A stretch of DNA of 64,000 nt from Nymphaea colorata (GCF_008831285.2 NC_045146.1:23205703-23269702); one strand, 5' to 3'; numbered from the stretch's first letter, positions 1-14,042 are shown. A program made the numbers and translations. The notes: a model not told the origin generated them from the letters alone.

Positions 1-1266
1 AGAATAATGAGTGAATAAAATAAAGGTAAAGGTAAAGGAGGAAGAGAGAGAGAGAGAGGGGGTGGGTCCCAAAAGGATTGGAAGGTGGTCATAGAACACA
101 GTACAGCAAATGGGCTAAGGACCTATGGACGGGCCTCTTTAATACGATCTTAATGGGAATTAGTTGGAAACGATGGACCACTTGGGGTGGGCCGGCCAAG
201 ACAGCCCCTATTTTTAGAAGGCAACTGCTCAGGGGCATCATCTCCCACTGCTCACATCCGACGACTGCTCAGATCCCAACCTCCCTCTCCATCTCCACTA
301 TTTCTTTCTCCTCCTTCTCTCTCTCCCTCTCTGCAACAGTAGCAGAGTCTCTCTCTCTCTCCCTCTCTCCCTCTCTCTCTCTGAATCACACTACTGCCAG
401 ATGTGGATTCATGTCACACTGGGCAAAGACTTTTTCTGAATGCGAGCTTGGGTGGTGTTCATTACTAGGGATTCGTGTACCAGAATCTCCTACTTGGGGA
501 TTGCTCCCCTCAACCTGTTGAGTAAGTTAAATAATTTAAGGTGGTACATGGCAGGTTCTGATTAGATGTAAGGGAAAAGATAGCTCGCTTCCCCTCCCCT
601 CTCTTTCTCTGTCTTCTCTGTTGCATCTCTGCTTTTTCTACAGGATACGGCCCTGCAGGACTAAAATTATTAGCAGGTCTGCCAGGCCCCATTTTCCTCT
701 CTCTACCACTGTTTCTCTCTCTGTAGTACAACTTCCACTGCCCACCCAATCGGAAGATTTGCTGTGTCGTGTCTTTGATTTCTTGTTTAGTTTAGTGTAT
801 TGGGGGTGCGCCAATTTTAAAAGGAGGAGGGATTGGTGATGATTATTATATACACTGCTACATATTATTTTCTTCAGCAGCAAAGGAAAGCAATAAAATC
901 TGCATGTATCTGCCTACATGGTGCCATTTCATAGGAGTTAGATCGAAGTGGGGAATAAGAGCGCAGACCTCCCGCATCTAGCCGTGGTTGACATTTGGGT
1001 GTCGGTCAAGATACCCAAGAGACATGCGCCCTTCCATTATCAGAAATGGATGGTCCTAGCATCCTGCCCCCTACCTGCTCCTGGAGTTGCAGAGGGAGAA
1101 GCAGGACTGCGGGTCTTGAAGTTGGCCAGAAGCCATTCAGTTTCTCTTCTTCCTCCACCAATCTTGTATCCTCAGAGCTCAGTGACAAACTAGCCTCCTG
1201 AACCTCACAATCAGAAAGAAATCTCTCTCGTTTTGGTCTCCGTATCATACCTTCAAAATTCCATCG
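1..1266 (+). promoter_or_regulatory. Upstream region and probable 5' leader of the BELL homeobox gene
   Basis: No coding feature is convincing here. The stretch is CT/GA-rich, with runs at about 300-380 and 595-730 that look like plant leader or core-promoter sequence. A possible leader intron has a GTAAGT donor at 522-527 and a pyrimidine-tract acceptor ending at 643; splicing is inferred only. A 51-codon upstream ORF opens at the ATG at 1046 and closes at 1201, 65 bases before the main ATG. Upstream ORFs are common in BEL1-like leaders, but whether this one is in the mature transcript cannot be told from sequence. Confidence 0.45.
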
Positions 1267-3807
1267 ATGGGAATGGAGGAAGGGGTGTTGATCGATCGTG
1301 GCCTGCGATTGAGAACGATTTCGGAGCTCAGCCATGAGTTTCACCAAGACAATCATAGTCAGGGTCTCGGTGACAAGTCAAGAGCGCAGATCCCAGCTGG
1401 CTATGGTGGCTACTCGGATTTCACTGCCATCATCAATCCAGGCATCCCTCAGATGGTGGGCGATAGTTTGGAGCATCCTCAGATGCTCAACCCCACAGAG
1501 ATCTTCAATCTCCAAACTGGCATGGAATTGCTGAGTTTCCCCGCCAAGAACAACTCCTCCTTGAGGTCTTCTGACGTCTTCAAAGGCTTTCTTGCCGTGA
1601 ACCAGCCACAGGCCAAGGCTGAACAGGGCTCATCATCGAAGCCCTCAACCACCACCACCACCACCACCAACATAGCCTACCATCAGCAAGAGCTGCCGGG
1701 CAGGTACCAAGAGGACCTGGCAAGAGGATCATCGGTCACGTCGTTGGAGCTCACCAACCAGGGCCTCATCATCAACGGCCAACCGGACTACCACCACCCA
1801 GCACAGCAACGTCAGAGTCGCCATGGCCTCTCCCTTTCCCTCTCTCCGCACAACCCATCTGAGCTGAGAGTCCAGTCCTTCGAGTCTGCTGCAGCAGACG
1901 ACCTCAGGTACGGTCTGGCGTACCGCGGTGCCATCAGCCGGCCATCCTTTCCTTCTCAGTACCGTCCCTACGAGCTCAAAAACTCCAAGTACCTCCCAGC
2001 CGCGCAGGAGCTTCTGTACGAGTTCTGCAACCTCGGAACCAAGCGCCAACCATCCTCCAACATAAAAAAGAACAAGAACCCGTCAATCGAGGATTCCACT
2101 CCCATCAATCCCTCCCTCTACGCCGTTGATTTCCTCGAGCTCCAGAAGCGTAAATGCAAGCTGGTAGCCATGCTGGAAGAGGTGAGCTTAATGCGCTTGA
2201 ATGTTCAGTTTCATCAAAAGGAATGGCTCCTTTTCTGAGATTGCATAATTTCTGTATTTTTTGTGGTGGTGGTGTTTCTTTTCTCTCCGGTCTTTACGGG
2301 GCAATATCTTCATTTTATCAGGTAGATAGGAGATACAAGCAATACTGCGAGCAGATGAGAGGGGTGGTGGCGTCTTTCGAGACAGTGGTCGGGCAGGGGG
2401 CTGCAGATGTCTACTCGTCCTTGGCATCCAGGGCCATGTCCAAGCACTTCAGGTGCCTGAGGGACGGCATAGTGGCGCAGATCAAGGCTACGAAGAAGGT
2501 ATTGGGGGAGAAGGATGCGATTGCACCGGGCACCACCAAGGGGGAGACCCCAAGACTGAGGCTTCTCGACCAGAGTCTGAGGCAGCAAAAGGCATATCAG
2601 AACATGGGTATGATGGAGAACCATCCATGGAGGCCTCAGAGAGGGTTGCCTGAACGCTCGGTCTCTATCCTCCGTGCTTGGCTCTTTGAACACTTCCTCC
2701 ACCCGTAAGAACATTCAGCATCTCTCCCTTTCTCTCTCTCTTATATGTATATATATATGTGTGCAAATTTTAGTACAAAGTCTGTCAACCAAATGAATGA
2801 ATTAGTAGTGCCTTCCTTTCTTAGCTTTCTTTCTGTTCTTATTTAATTCTCGTGCTGAATCGAAAAACAGGTATCCCAGTGATGTGGATAAGCATATTTT
2901 AGCCAGGCAAACGGGATTATCTCGAAGCCAGGTACGTTATTTCTTTGATCCCGTGACATGGATGCACTATGGGTGAATAATTGATCCAAGGCCATCGTGA
3001 AGGACGAGCCGTAATATAGTTTGTTGGATTTTTGTCTCTGTATGTCTGTGTAGTACCCCAACAATATAAAATCTTCTCTGACAGATTCATGGCTGACCTT
3101 TTGATGCATGGCTGTAGGTATCTAATTGGTTCATAAACGCTCGGGTCAGGCTTTGGAAGCCGATGGTGGAGGAAATGTATCTCGAGGAAGCCAAAGAGAA
3201 GGACAAGGGGAGCATGTGCCAAGACAAGGAAAGAAACCCGAGCCTGCAGCCGCAGCAAGCGACAGATGAACCACCCCCACCGACACTCCTACGCGATTCG
3301 GACTCTCTCTCTTCCATCATCAATGGGGACGAAGCCAAGAGAAAGGCCATCAGCTCAACCACCACCTCCGCCACCACCACCGCCACCGCCGCCAACATCA
3401 CTGCCATTAACAACCTCAAGAGCACCAACGATGGCGTCACCACCGCCATTGCTCAAATGAAGAGCCAGCAGCAACAGGCCTTCGGCGCAGTGGATTCGTA
3501 CGATTTCGTTTCCTCGTACCAGAATGATAATTCTTCCTCTTCTCAACGTCAGTATGCCAACAACGGCGGGGTGTCCCTCACATTGGGACTGCACCAGCAC
3601 AACGCTAACGCTAGTGCCTACCAACACCCTCTCTTCTTCCCCAGGGACGGCAGCCACCTTGATGAGTGCAACCCTCTTCATTTCTCGGTTCTAGATGATG
3701 GTGAAGCCGTTCAGGGGAATTCGGCCTTTGGCCCTCAGTCCTTGTCCACCTCTTACAGGAGCGGCCATCTTGTTGGTACTCAACTGCTGCATGATTTTGT
3801 TGGCTAA
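1267..3807 (+). CDS. BLH8/BLH9: BELL (BEL1-like) TALE homeodomain transcription factor, BLH8/BLH9 type
   Basis: Proposed CDS is join(1267..2181, 2322..2704, 2871..2931, 3118..3807), 682 aa, with GT-AG introns throughout. The 61-nt third exon is the size typical of BELL genes. Visible in order: a first ZIBEL-like motif GLSLSLSP near residue 190; the SKY box [15 protein letters not shown] near 240; the BELL domain around 285-365 (ELQKRKCKL, then [12 protein letters not shown] across intron 1); and the homeodomain around 410-470 with the TALE PYP insertion and [10 protein letters not shown] in helix 3. The C-terminus has VSLTLGL and ends LLHDFVG, which matches the PENNYWISE/POUND-FOOLISH clade as I recall it. 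Family members are nuclear, pair with KNOX proteins, and control shoot-meristem maintenance, internode patterning and floral transition. The ATG at 1267 is followed by another at 1273, so the start is uncertain by two codons. PNY versus PNF is not resolved. Confidence 0.93.
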
Positions 3808-4560
3808 GATCGCATTACCCGCAATTGGAAGAAGTCCCAGTAGAGATAGATACTAGCTTCTTTAACTGTTACTACTACCATGTATATTTTTTATATAAAT
3901 ATAGTTTTCTTCCTCATGGGAGGAGGTAAAAAGAGTATTGTAGCTGTATACTATCCAATTGAAGCAAGACATTTTGCTTTGCTTTTTGTGGCGTACGTTT
4001 GTTACCGGCTTACTGCTGGATTTGGTTGATGGGTTTACTATTGCCGTGATTTATTGCCTTACCTATGCATGTAGATATGGAACATATAATCTCGTTGCTA
4101 TCTAGGCCAATAGCTCTTCACTTCATGGTAAAGGGCTGAGTGTGAAAGGTTTTGGTCCCCGCTTTAGAGCTAAATCTAGGGACATGGTGTTTGGCTTGGA
4201 ACTTTACTTTCGGTTCTGCTTCTTTATTAAGTTGATTTATGTGGTGTGCCTACGTTATGTGGTACAAGGCTTAGGTTTTTCCCTTTTTCCTATTGGCAAG
4301 ACGGGCTACGTGGACCCGATGAGTTATGTTTGAACCTCTTCAACTTAAAAGTTTTAACAGAAGCTCACTTGAAATATCAATTAAATGACAACCAGCATAT
4401 TTCGGGCTCTTCTGTGGTCATGTCTCAGAAACATGGCAGTTGACGACTCACCCTTATTAAAAGCCAGAGTTACATTGCGGGGGCATCACATGGAGTGAGT
4501 AGAGAGACTGATCCCCTTAATAACGAACAATTAATAATGAAGCACAACTGTGACAAAGCT
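3808..4560. other. 3' flank of the BELL gene and start of a spacer
   Basis: AT-rich sequence follows the stop codon. Several AT-rich hexamers between about 3880 and 3960 could serve as polyadenylation signals, with none a clean AATAAA. No coding feature or recognisable repeat was found in the rest. Confidence 0.4.
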
Positions 4561-4576
4561 TGGGGCTTCGGACATT

Positions 4577-4629
4577 CCAAGACCCTCCGTGCCCGAACTT
4601 TCTGAATATAAATGCACGGAGGGTCTTGG
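4577..4629. repeat. Perfect 16-bp inverted repeat with 21-nt loop
   Basis: The arm CCAAGACCCTCCGTGC at 4577-4592 is followed 21 bases later by its exact reverse complement at 4614-4629. The GC-rich stem stands out in AT-rich spacer DNA. It could form a stable hairpin in RNA or a cruciform in DNA. Homology outside the stem is weak, so it lacks the long imperfect arms of a typical plant miRNA precursor. Function is unknown. Confidence 0.8.
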
Positions 4630-5711
4630 GGAGCTTTGGAAATCTCAGAATGCTTAATTTCGTGAAAGCCAACCCGTCGTCCTCCGGGAGACTCGTTTTC
4701 TATTATATCACCACGTGGCTTGGAGAAATTCACTCGACCAACCATTCTCTATTGATCCACATTTCATGTCCTGTGTATGTTACGAGGAGAACATCGTTAT
4801 GGTCTCTTTCTTTCTTGTCATGATTTCTCTTCCTTGTGAGGATTTGACACGACTTCTGCTTAGTGACAAAAACTTCTGATTCAACAGAGAATTGAGGAGC
4901 TGGCTTTCCTTTACCTGAAAATGTCTGATGGTATTTCTCGTTTTTGGAATAAGTTACAGCTTTCCATTTACAGCGGAATAATTAAGTCAACAACTTTTGT
5001 AGGCAAAGGTTTTCGATGGTTTGGATCATAAGAATCTTCGCCCCTCCAGTTGACAGGATGTTGGAGAATTTCTTGCAAGGGACAACTGAAAACGATAAAA
5101 TTGTTCAATTCCGATAAATAAGGACAGAGACGAAGGCGGCAGATATAGTTGCAGAAAAATTGGACAACCATGAATCCTGGACTCCGTTTTTGTTCTCCCA
5201 GATGTGAAGATGAGTTTGATGTGATAGTAGCAACTGGTTTCTTTCCGAAACAAATATATATAATAATGAAAAAGTAGCGTCTGATTGTGAGCGAAAAAGG
5301 ACCGAGTGCTTGGATACCATTCGGTGTGCCTATAAACCTAGAAAGCAAAATCAGAAACTGGCCACAACTGTGAATGTTCGAATAAGATTGAGCATGACCT
5401 TGTTTATGAACTTAGTCTTGTTCGACAGTCGGATCCTTGTCTTGAGAGCGGCTATTATATAATATTTTTAATCCCATACATCGAGTTAGATTCGGCCCCA
5501 CACCAAATTCATACAATTTTTTAGTAGGATCTCAGGTGCATGAGTTTGACAGAAAAAGGTAAGCCCATATATAGCTATTTTGAACACCTCTCTCTCTCTC
5601 ATACTTTATGCGATATAAGCAACCGAACACAAAGAGCGAAAGGTGTCCGAACCAACGAATATTGATGTAGCTGCTGATGTCACAAACTCCTTGTCACTTG
5701 TACGTAATTGT

Positions 5712-5714
<3 letters not shown>

Positions 5715-5768
<54 letters not shown>
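5715..5768. repeat. (TA)n microsatellite
   Basis: About 27 uninterrupted TA units. Short open frames across it consist of Tyr-Ile repeats and are artefacts. Confidence 0.97.
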
Positions 5769-5773
<5 letters not shown>

Positions 5774-8700
5774 TAGGATATTTCGATTTCTTCTTCTGGG
5801 TTTGGAGAAATCCTTCAGCCCTGATGCTTAGGGCAGTATTTAGTCACGTCCATGCAATGGAATGGATTGATTGGCCATCATTGGATGGAGATCGGGAGCA
5901 TGTGACCTTATATATAGGCCATCAATGTGGTCTTGGTGCATCAATAACCATAAAGAAGTTAAATTTATACGCGGGATATTGGAGCCAATAACCATATAAG
6001 CAAGTCAGTATAGTGGGCTGCTTGATTTTGGATTTGTTCATTTTATCTACTTTTCCTTCTTTTGTTTGGAAAGCAACACCACTCTTGTTTTGAACGTTAG
6101 TCCCCAAGCGATAACTCATTCCTCCTTTTTTTGCGAACTCGCACTACCTTTTCTGGCGAAACCATCTAACAAGTGACCTTTTTCAGCATCATATAGTGTA
6201 TAGCCTGCGATTCTCAACCTCATATAAACATTTTTCTCACAGTTAATATTTAGGCCTTCATTTCTTGGACGGAAGGCGGTGCCATTGACTCCTTTTTAAC
6301 GTTCATGTATGGGAGAAAATCACATTATGTCTCTTTCACGGCACCCGACGTCGCTATTGTATCATCAATGGCTGAAGCTGGCTGATGCTACCCATGTTGG
6401 AGTTTACCTTGAATTCTTCAAGGAATAAGGAATTTTGCCTGGTGTAGTCCTCCCTGTGTGGCAGTACGTGAGTTGTTTCATCCCCTTATTTATGTCTTCT
6501 GATCCCAATAGGAAGGGGACACATCGAGTGGCCAACAGATGCATGCATACATGGAGGTAAATGCATGCCCAAACTTCTCATTGTTCTCACTTGTCCATAT
6601 CCAGTTCCTCTTATTCATGCCACTCTAAGCGGAAGCCCCTCTTCCTTTTTCTCTAGTCTATGCTTTTCAGGTGATGTAAGTTCATCCTCTACATTTTATT
6701 GACCAGAAGCTTAATGCTGCCTTCTTTTTCTCCACCAATTTTACAGAATATGAAACTGTGTCTCCTGTTAAGTGTTACTTCATCTTGCAGAAGGAATGGA
6801 AATTCGGGGAAATGAGGACATGAACAAGGAGTATGTGGTGAAGGGAAGCTTTCATTAAGATCAAGACACACATTCGCTGCCAACCTTGGTGCATCTTTAT
6901 TAGCATTAAATTCCCATCAGGAATATGAAGGATGCTTCTTTTGTAAATCTGATATCGTTTCTCAGGATCACTAAGTATACTTGGCTGAGATATATACGCT
7001 TGGGTTGATTACGTATAAAACCTCAAAAAATCAAATAAAGAAGGCCACCGGCCCACCACCCATGCAACCAAATATGGTTCACGCACTTGCCATTGCAGAA
7101 AGCAGGCTGTTATGTAAATTCCAACGTATAGGACTGTAGGTTTGTGTTTATAATGCACAACTAACGTATCAAAGAACTTAATTTAATAATTCCTTCGTGA
7201 ATCCTTGTGTAGACGACAATTTTGCATTTGTACTGATGTTGGGCTTGAGAGATCACTACGAACGGATTCTTCTCCACTGAGATACTTTATATTTGAGGGC
7301 CTTTCAATTTGTCGCATATCTTGTCATGTACCTCTGGCCAATCAATATACTTGGGCTAAAGTTAGAGGATGGATACACATTTAACTTTTAGCTATGCACG
7401 ATCGATGGGCATGACCGCAGTTTGGTACTATTTTCGATTATTGAGATGAAACTAGAAATTATCCCTTCAGTGAATTGCTAATGCAACAGATCAAGGTTGC
7501 TCTGCCAAAAAGACATTCTTACGTCTTAAGTGTTCATCCTAAAAACATATGCTTCTGGTTGATGGTACTGGTAATTGGCCGCCCACAGGAATGATCCCAA
7601 GGTGGATCCACCTAAGTTAAGCCGGTACCATTTTGAGTTTCTGTAGCATAAAATCCAGACTCTCTTCTCACAACCAGGCAGACTAGGGAAGCGGCTGCCA
7701 TGGCGATCTCAAATCTCGAAATCAGGAAGACCACGATCACCTCTCCTGGCCGGAGACTACAGAAAGCTTCTGTGGACATAATCTTAATACTTATCAATCC
7801 GGTCTGGCTCATCATTCCATTGCAAAATTATCAACTTGCGCAGGCTCGAAAAAATCCAATCGACTGACAGCCATATATTTGAATCAAGCGACAATAATGC
7901 CACCTCCCATTTGACCTGTGCCTCGAGCTGCAGGACCACCTATAACAGGTAGCTGTCATTCTTGAGTCGGCAGGGTAAGTTCAATGGCTTAGATTTCTCC
8001 TTTAGATTGGTTGGTGAATCTGGTTTCATTTCATCTGCCATGATCCATGTTGGACTCATAAAAGAATGGTCCCAAACTACAGCAATCACTTAAAAATATC
8101 CAGTTAAAGAACTGATGGAGAATAATTCGACACACAAAATAAGAACAACTTTATCTTGGACGCAGGAAAAACGAAAATGGAGATATACGAACGAACTTTT
8201 TCCTCTGTTTGATGCTATCCCTCTTATCATGAAAATTTTCTGGAGCAAAAATGCCATGAAGTGTGGGGGAGAAATTGGTTACCGAATCTGCAGGACAATA
8301 TTGCAAGAATTAATGCCTGGATTATTTTTCTTCTGCAATGTCCAGGAACAGGGTAAGAAGAATCATTCCGAGGGACCTGAACCTACGTGGTGGCAGGCTT
8401 CAATGCACTTATGGTCAATTAATAAATGCTCAACTAATAACATGGGATGCAGTTAGGAATTTATGAATTCGTCACACTGGGACTGCCAATCAGATTTCTG
8501 GTCGGCAGAGGATGAATTACTGCAGAAACCAAAGTACAGGTAGAGAAGAATTAACCTGACGAAGTATGTACACTCACCGAAACATATTACTATCGTCATT
8601 AATACACAGATTTTCCTGTTTCATTTGAAAGATAAGAACAGAAAGTAAAACAACAAAAAGTACAAGAAACTGAAGAATATGAACAAGAGTCTCCTAATGT

Positions 8701-10659
8701 CAGCAATAGTTTGCTGGCCTTGGACAAGAAACGTGTAAAGCTTTAAAGGCGTCATAATGCGTATTTACCATGGTAGGTCCTGGGGCATTTGGAATTTTGG
8801 CTGCACCCATTGGAATGGCTTTTTGCAGTTGGAACACTTACAACCAGGTTTTAGGGGCTTAATACAGCCGTTTATATATGTTAAATGTGTGTGTGTGTGT
8901 ATATATAAATATATACACTTCCTGATCAATACTCTTTATAGATGTGCCTAAGCCAAAGGTCGGGCCGGTTTATATTCACCATGATGGATGCCCTGATCAG
9001 TCTTTGACTGTGGTTCCAAGGTTTCGATACAAATAAGGGCATAGATGAATGTGATTAAGTTTTGAAGTATCGATTGCTGAATCCACTAATAAAAACGCTA
9101 GCTAATGTATGAAAGCATGCATTCAGGTACAACATCCACAAATGAAAAGACATCAAAGCAGGTTTTGCCAGACGAAACATCAAAGCTGGGATGCAGTGCC
9201 GGGAAACGCGGTTAAGATCTTGCCTTTATTGGCATCATCTCATACAATAATATGTAGCTTCTGGATTCCAAATAGCTGGATATATAATATCTTGTGATTG
9301 CTTTAACAGTTTATCACCAGCTAGCTAGTCTAACCCGAATCTCAAAGTGGATGCCCAATTGGGACGTGACCTTATAATGGCTCCTTTTTACGTAGAAATA
9401 GACCAAACTGTGGGAGACAAACATGGTAGCACAATGCGGCTCTCAAGTAGTGGAAGATTTTGTGGTGAGACCTGTATACCACCATTAACAGCTTTCATGA
9501 CGGAAGGAAAAAGGGCCTTCAGTTGTATTATTTTGCGAGACATGGAAGGCCACTAACTTCACTTCAGTTGGATAAATTTTTTATGCAGATCTTACGGGTT
9601 GTGGATTTTGGGATGAACTTTGTTTATATTGCAGGAAGAATTTAGGCGTTCCAGCCATACCAAAGTCAACATCTGTTACAGATGGACTGCCAAAAAATTT
9701 CAGTACATTATATGTAATTTGCATGTAATGTTGGTGTGTATGGGCATGGGTGGATGTCGGTGTGTGTGTGTGAAAGGTAATATTGTAGCCACTTCCTAGT
9801 GGACACTTGGTCAAGGCTCAGCGTTCTAGTACAACTATCATTTTCTTGGTGTCCTTATGCACACCAAGGTTCTTGGCTGGGTTAGGTGAAGTTCCACCTT
9901 CATAGGTGGGCCTGAACCAGATACTGCCAACCTAGCATGCATCGCCACATCTCTAACTCGTTAGAAAGGAGGGAAAACAATTACTGTTTACCTCAGTGGC
10001 CATGTTTGCATCCCTGTGTTGGAAAACTACCAAACTTTTGGCCCCCATTCAAAACAAAAGATCAGAGAGCTTGTTTATGGGCTTCTTTGGCATGCTTTTA
10101 GTGAAAATTGCTGAGCGAGGACCACAACTTAAAAGTATGAAATCTTGCATCTTTTGTCGCTGTCCTTTTAGGTCGGAAAGGAAAAGGTGCTTTATTCACT
10201 GCCACAGAGGAAGGAAATATGTTGTTGTTGTTTCTTATTTTATTCGACTTCATCAAGTTTCTTTCACCTGAGATAATGATGAAGGATGAGCCGTATTTAG
10301 TAGTTTTCCAACAAGGAGTAAGGTATACCAGATTATACTTCTCTTTTCTTTTTGTGCTTGCATTAATTTTGCAGGGTGTCATCAAACTGCAGACAACTCA
10401 TCCATGGAACCAACTAATTTCACACATATCGAAGACGGGCTAAAGATGTGTCAATAGATTTTCCCCATCTTTTTATTGTTGGTTACAACGATGTAATTGA
10501 TGGGCATGCCTACAATAAGAGTATTTTCTGGTACTTAATATGGACGGTATGAAATCTGATTGCGCAAAAAAGTTGAATTTGCTTAGTATATAGAAAATTA
10601 AGGACTGCTTTCATTAAGGACTGTAAGGAATTCCACTCGTCACTGGCGCACACGCGCAC

Positions 10660-10700
10660 AGTGTGCAGACACACACACACACGCGTGCGCACGCGCACGG
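10660..10700. repeat. (CA)n/(CG) alternating purine-pyrimidine tract
   Basis: Alternating CA and CG dinucleotides, with ACACACAC runs leading into GTGCGCACGCGCAC. Such alternating tracts can adopt Z-DNA; here that is only a sequence-based inference. Confidence 0.8.
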
Positions 10701-10992
10701 TAGGTGGCCTAATCTCAATCAGACGGCATTCCTCCTGCATGCGATCTTTGGATTCCAGAGCAAATTAAGCAAAAGCATGGTTACTTGGCCGAGTTGCAAG
10801 CAGCTAGTTATTTGTTGAGATTTGGAAAAGCACTTGAGAGGCCAGAAGGGGACAATCATGTAAAGCCATATACAACTTTAGATGAGCTTATAGGCCATCC
10901 ACTTGTTCACTACAGCCTAACAACTTCATCCACTGAGAAAAAGTGCTCTTTTGGGATGGGGGATGTAAAGATGTTTGCATTAGTACTTTCAA

Positions 10993-10993
10993 A

Positions 10994-11037
<44 letters not shown>

Positions 11038-11055
11038 GTGTGCGTGTGTGTGTGT
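10993..11055. repeat. Compound palindromic microsatellite (CA)n(TA)n(TG)n
   Basis: CA repeats run into TA repeats and then GTGTGC(GT)n, so the left and right arms are near reverse complements around an AT centre. This gives both a long potential hairpin and an alternating purine-pyrimidine stretch. Confidence 0.9.
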
Positions 11056-13471
11056 ATCCTAGACCACTTATGTCGGGGATAAAAACAAGACAAAAAAGAT
11101 TTTAAACAAAACATGAGCATTATACAATTTTTGTAAATACTAATTCATAGCAAAACATGTTTTAACTCAAGTTGTTTTTACAAAAAAACACTTATTTTTC
11201 CACTATCAAAAGTTTGATGTTATAATAGTCGTTCATTTTTTTATTACCAAAAAAGTATGTTAAACTAAAAAAAATGAGTGATTTAGTGTACGATTCTCAT
11301 TAAAACATTATAAGATCATACCTATGTGGCTAGATTATACAAAAAAAAAATTAGCAATCAATTTTTAATCGTCCCTGACCTACTATAGTCTGGGATCTAC
11401 CAATTACTATATATATACACACAACGAGAAGCTGCAACATGTGAAGAAGATTCTTGAACTTCAATTGTAGAAGCATCGCACCTATGACTCGATGGGTTGT
11501 GATGATCGATCACATTTGAAAGTGAGGAAACAACGTGCAATCTCGCAATCCTTCAGTTGGGTGGGAGCGTCAATCCGAAGCGCTGCTATGAAGAAGTTCT
11601 TGGCTGCACAGAAGTGTCTTTCGCGTTACTGAATGGAGCTATTCCGACTAAAATATTTTTAGAGATAACTTAGTCAATAATGTTTTATTGCACATATTAA
11701 CCAGAATAAAAAAAAAAAACTGAAGGTACAAGAGCCAGTTAATATCATCTATGTTTTTTTTCTTTAAGAGAACAAAAAATATTGCAGAACAAAGTAAGGA
11801 AAGATTGTAAACTGAATGGGCTAATATAAAAAACAGGACTTTATTGAGGTTATACTAGATAAATGGTTTGAATTTGGTGGCGTATTAAGAAGGCATCGGG
11901 CCCATTTGATGGGCACAAAATAAATTTCTGGAATCAAAATTCCAGAATCATTACCTTGCAAGCGTTACAATTCCAGCCCTGCTTTCTTAACCAGTGCTTG
12001 ACGGACAGGAAATAAAATTCCTGAAGAACCTAACCATGTTTGATGGGAAAAAATATATGAAAGCCTTGCATTTTCGTGAATTCAAAATGTGAAAACCTTG
12101 TTTGCACAGCCCCTAGATCTCACCCTCGCCCTCTCTCCATCTCTCTCTCGTGTAGAAAATTGCTTCACCGATCCAACTGGACCAACCCTTCGCTCAACAT
12201 CGATTTTCTCCAAGAAGACAAGCAGCGGTAAATTAAATCACTTTGAACATTTCCAAGCCTAGCTTGAAACAGGATGTGTGCGTCTAAGCACAGGAGCTTC
12301 CGAAACGCAGACCATCTTCTACAAATCAACCTTACAAAATGAATCTGGGCGGCGTGTAGGAGCGGCCAGGTCGAAATATATTATAACTTCCAAGTATGAG
12401 GCTTCCTGCAGGAAATTGATCAGATAATAAGAATAAGATTGAACCTAATTGGGTTTTCACTTGCTAGTTTTCTGACAAAATGGAAACTTAGTGACAAAAA
12501 TGGCTGACAAAATACATGCATTTTTACTCATTAGAAAGAAATCAACACAAAACTTTAGATCATCACTTAATAGAAAGAAATCAACTAAAATATTTTAGAT
12601 CGACATTAACTATATGCTCTGCTGATTACTGCAACTATTGCAGAACGGTTAAACTTTGGAAGGAACTGACCAAGCAGCTTGACATGTGGCTGGATCGGTT
12701 CATAAAAATTGCATCTGTACACAGTGACATTAGTAATTAATACTAGTAACCAGATTGCAGAAATCCGGCATGCTTTAACGAGGTAATATCTTTAACATAA
12801 AATTCGTACCGTTTTTATCGACAACACGACTCAAGAGTTGTATCATAAAAAATTTGACATCAGCCAATCATTTTTCAATCGAAAATCTGCCACTACGGGA
12901 ATTTGGGTATTGCCAACAAAAGCCCGGTGTACCTTCACTGGGGATTGAGCTTCAGCTTTTTAAATTCAAGAGATCCATATCAGTACTTTTCAGCCAGCAT
13001 ATCAGAGGATTAATTAGATCTTGACGACCTAATGTTAAAATAAACTAAATAACCGCTCTTATCTATTCAATTATTGAATGCCCACTGTGAATTAAGCATT
13101 TAATAAGAAGAGGAAAAACTGGTAGCTAACATGGGAATCATCTAGATTTTCAATTCAAAAAGAGATTATTAGGTGGAGATTAAGTTGTAAGTGTAGAACT
13201 ATTTTCTACAACTCTGAATTAACCCTCAAAGGCAAAATTGGTTTTCTTTAACTAAACTCACTTGTTTACTTCTTTTTTCTCTTTTTTCCTTTAAAGGGTA
13301 TTCTGTAAACTTGGAAACAGCTTGGTTTTTATATCTACAACTTAATCTCTATCATCTAACCTCCTTGAAATCAAGGTTCCAAATGATTCTCATCAAGTTT
13401 GTTATACAAGGTTCTGGTAGCTACACATTTTCCTAAGAAAAGAGACAAAGTTCAATAAATTAAAGCCCTGA

Positions 13472-13473
<2 letters not shown>

Positions 13474-13542
<69 letters not shown>
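13474..13542. repeat. (TA)n microsatellite
   Basis: About 34 TA units, the longest TA array in the window. Array length is likely to vary between individuals and assemblies. Confidence 0.97.
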
Positions 13543-13545
<3 letters not shown>

Positions 13546-14040
13546 GTTGGAAGGCTGATTTTTTCAACACTTGTTTTCTCATTCTCTCGCCTATTTTCTC
13601 TCTTTTTGTCTACCTTCAGATTGGTCAATACTAATAAATAAGAAAAAAACTTGAAAATTCAGCCTTTCATGTTTCGAGTGAGCGAGAGGATCATCTCACT
13701 GCCCAAAGCGAGGCCCTAAGGCCCCATCGGTGTCAGTGATAGAATGGTACACCCTTCAACTTGGATGTCACGTCCTACCACCTAGAGACCTGTCTTATAC
13801 AAGCCTCTAGCCCGACCAGCATCCAGCCTTTTATGTTTGTGTGTGTGTGGTTAAATGCTAATTTTAGTCCCACCTTGTGTGTGTGCTTAAGAATTCTAAA
13901 CTATGTGGCAAATAGTAAAAATTAATAATCAAATGAATAAGCACCATACATCTTTACTAAAAGCACTAGGAATCGTAATTGAATTACAAACTGTCACTAA
14001 TGTTCATGTGACGTGATCGGTTTTAATTGTTAGCCATCTA

Positions 14041-14042
<2 letters not shown>

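Noticed and set aside
5643..5991. Open frames with Tyr-Ile runs
   Set aside because: They are produced by reading through the (TA)n microsatellite.
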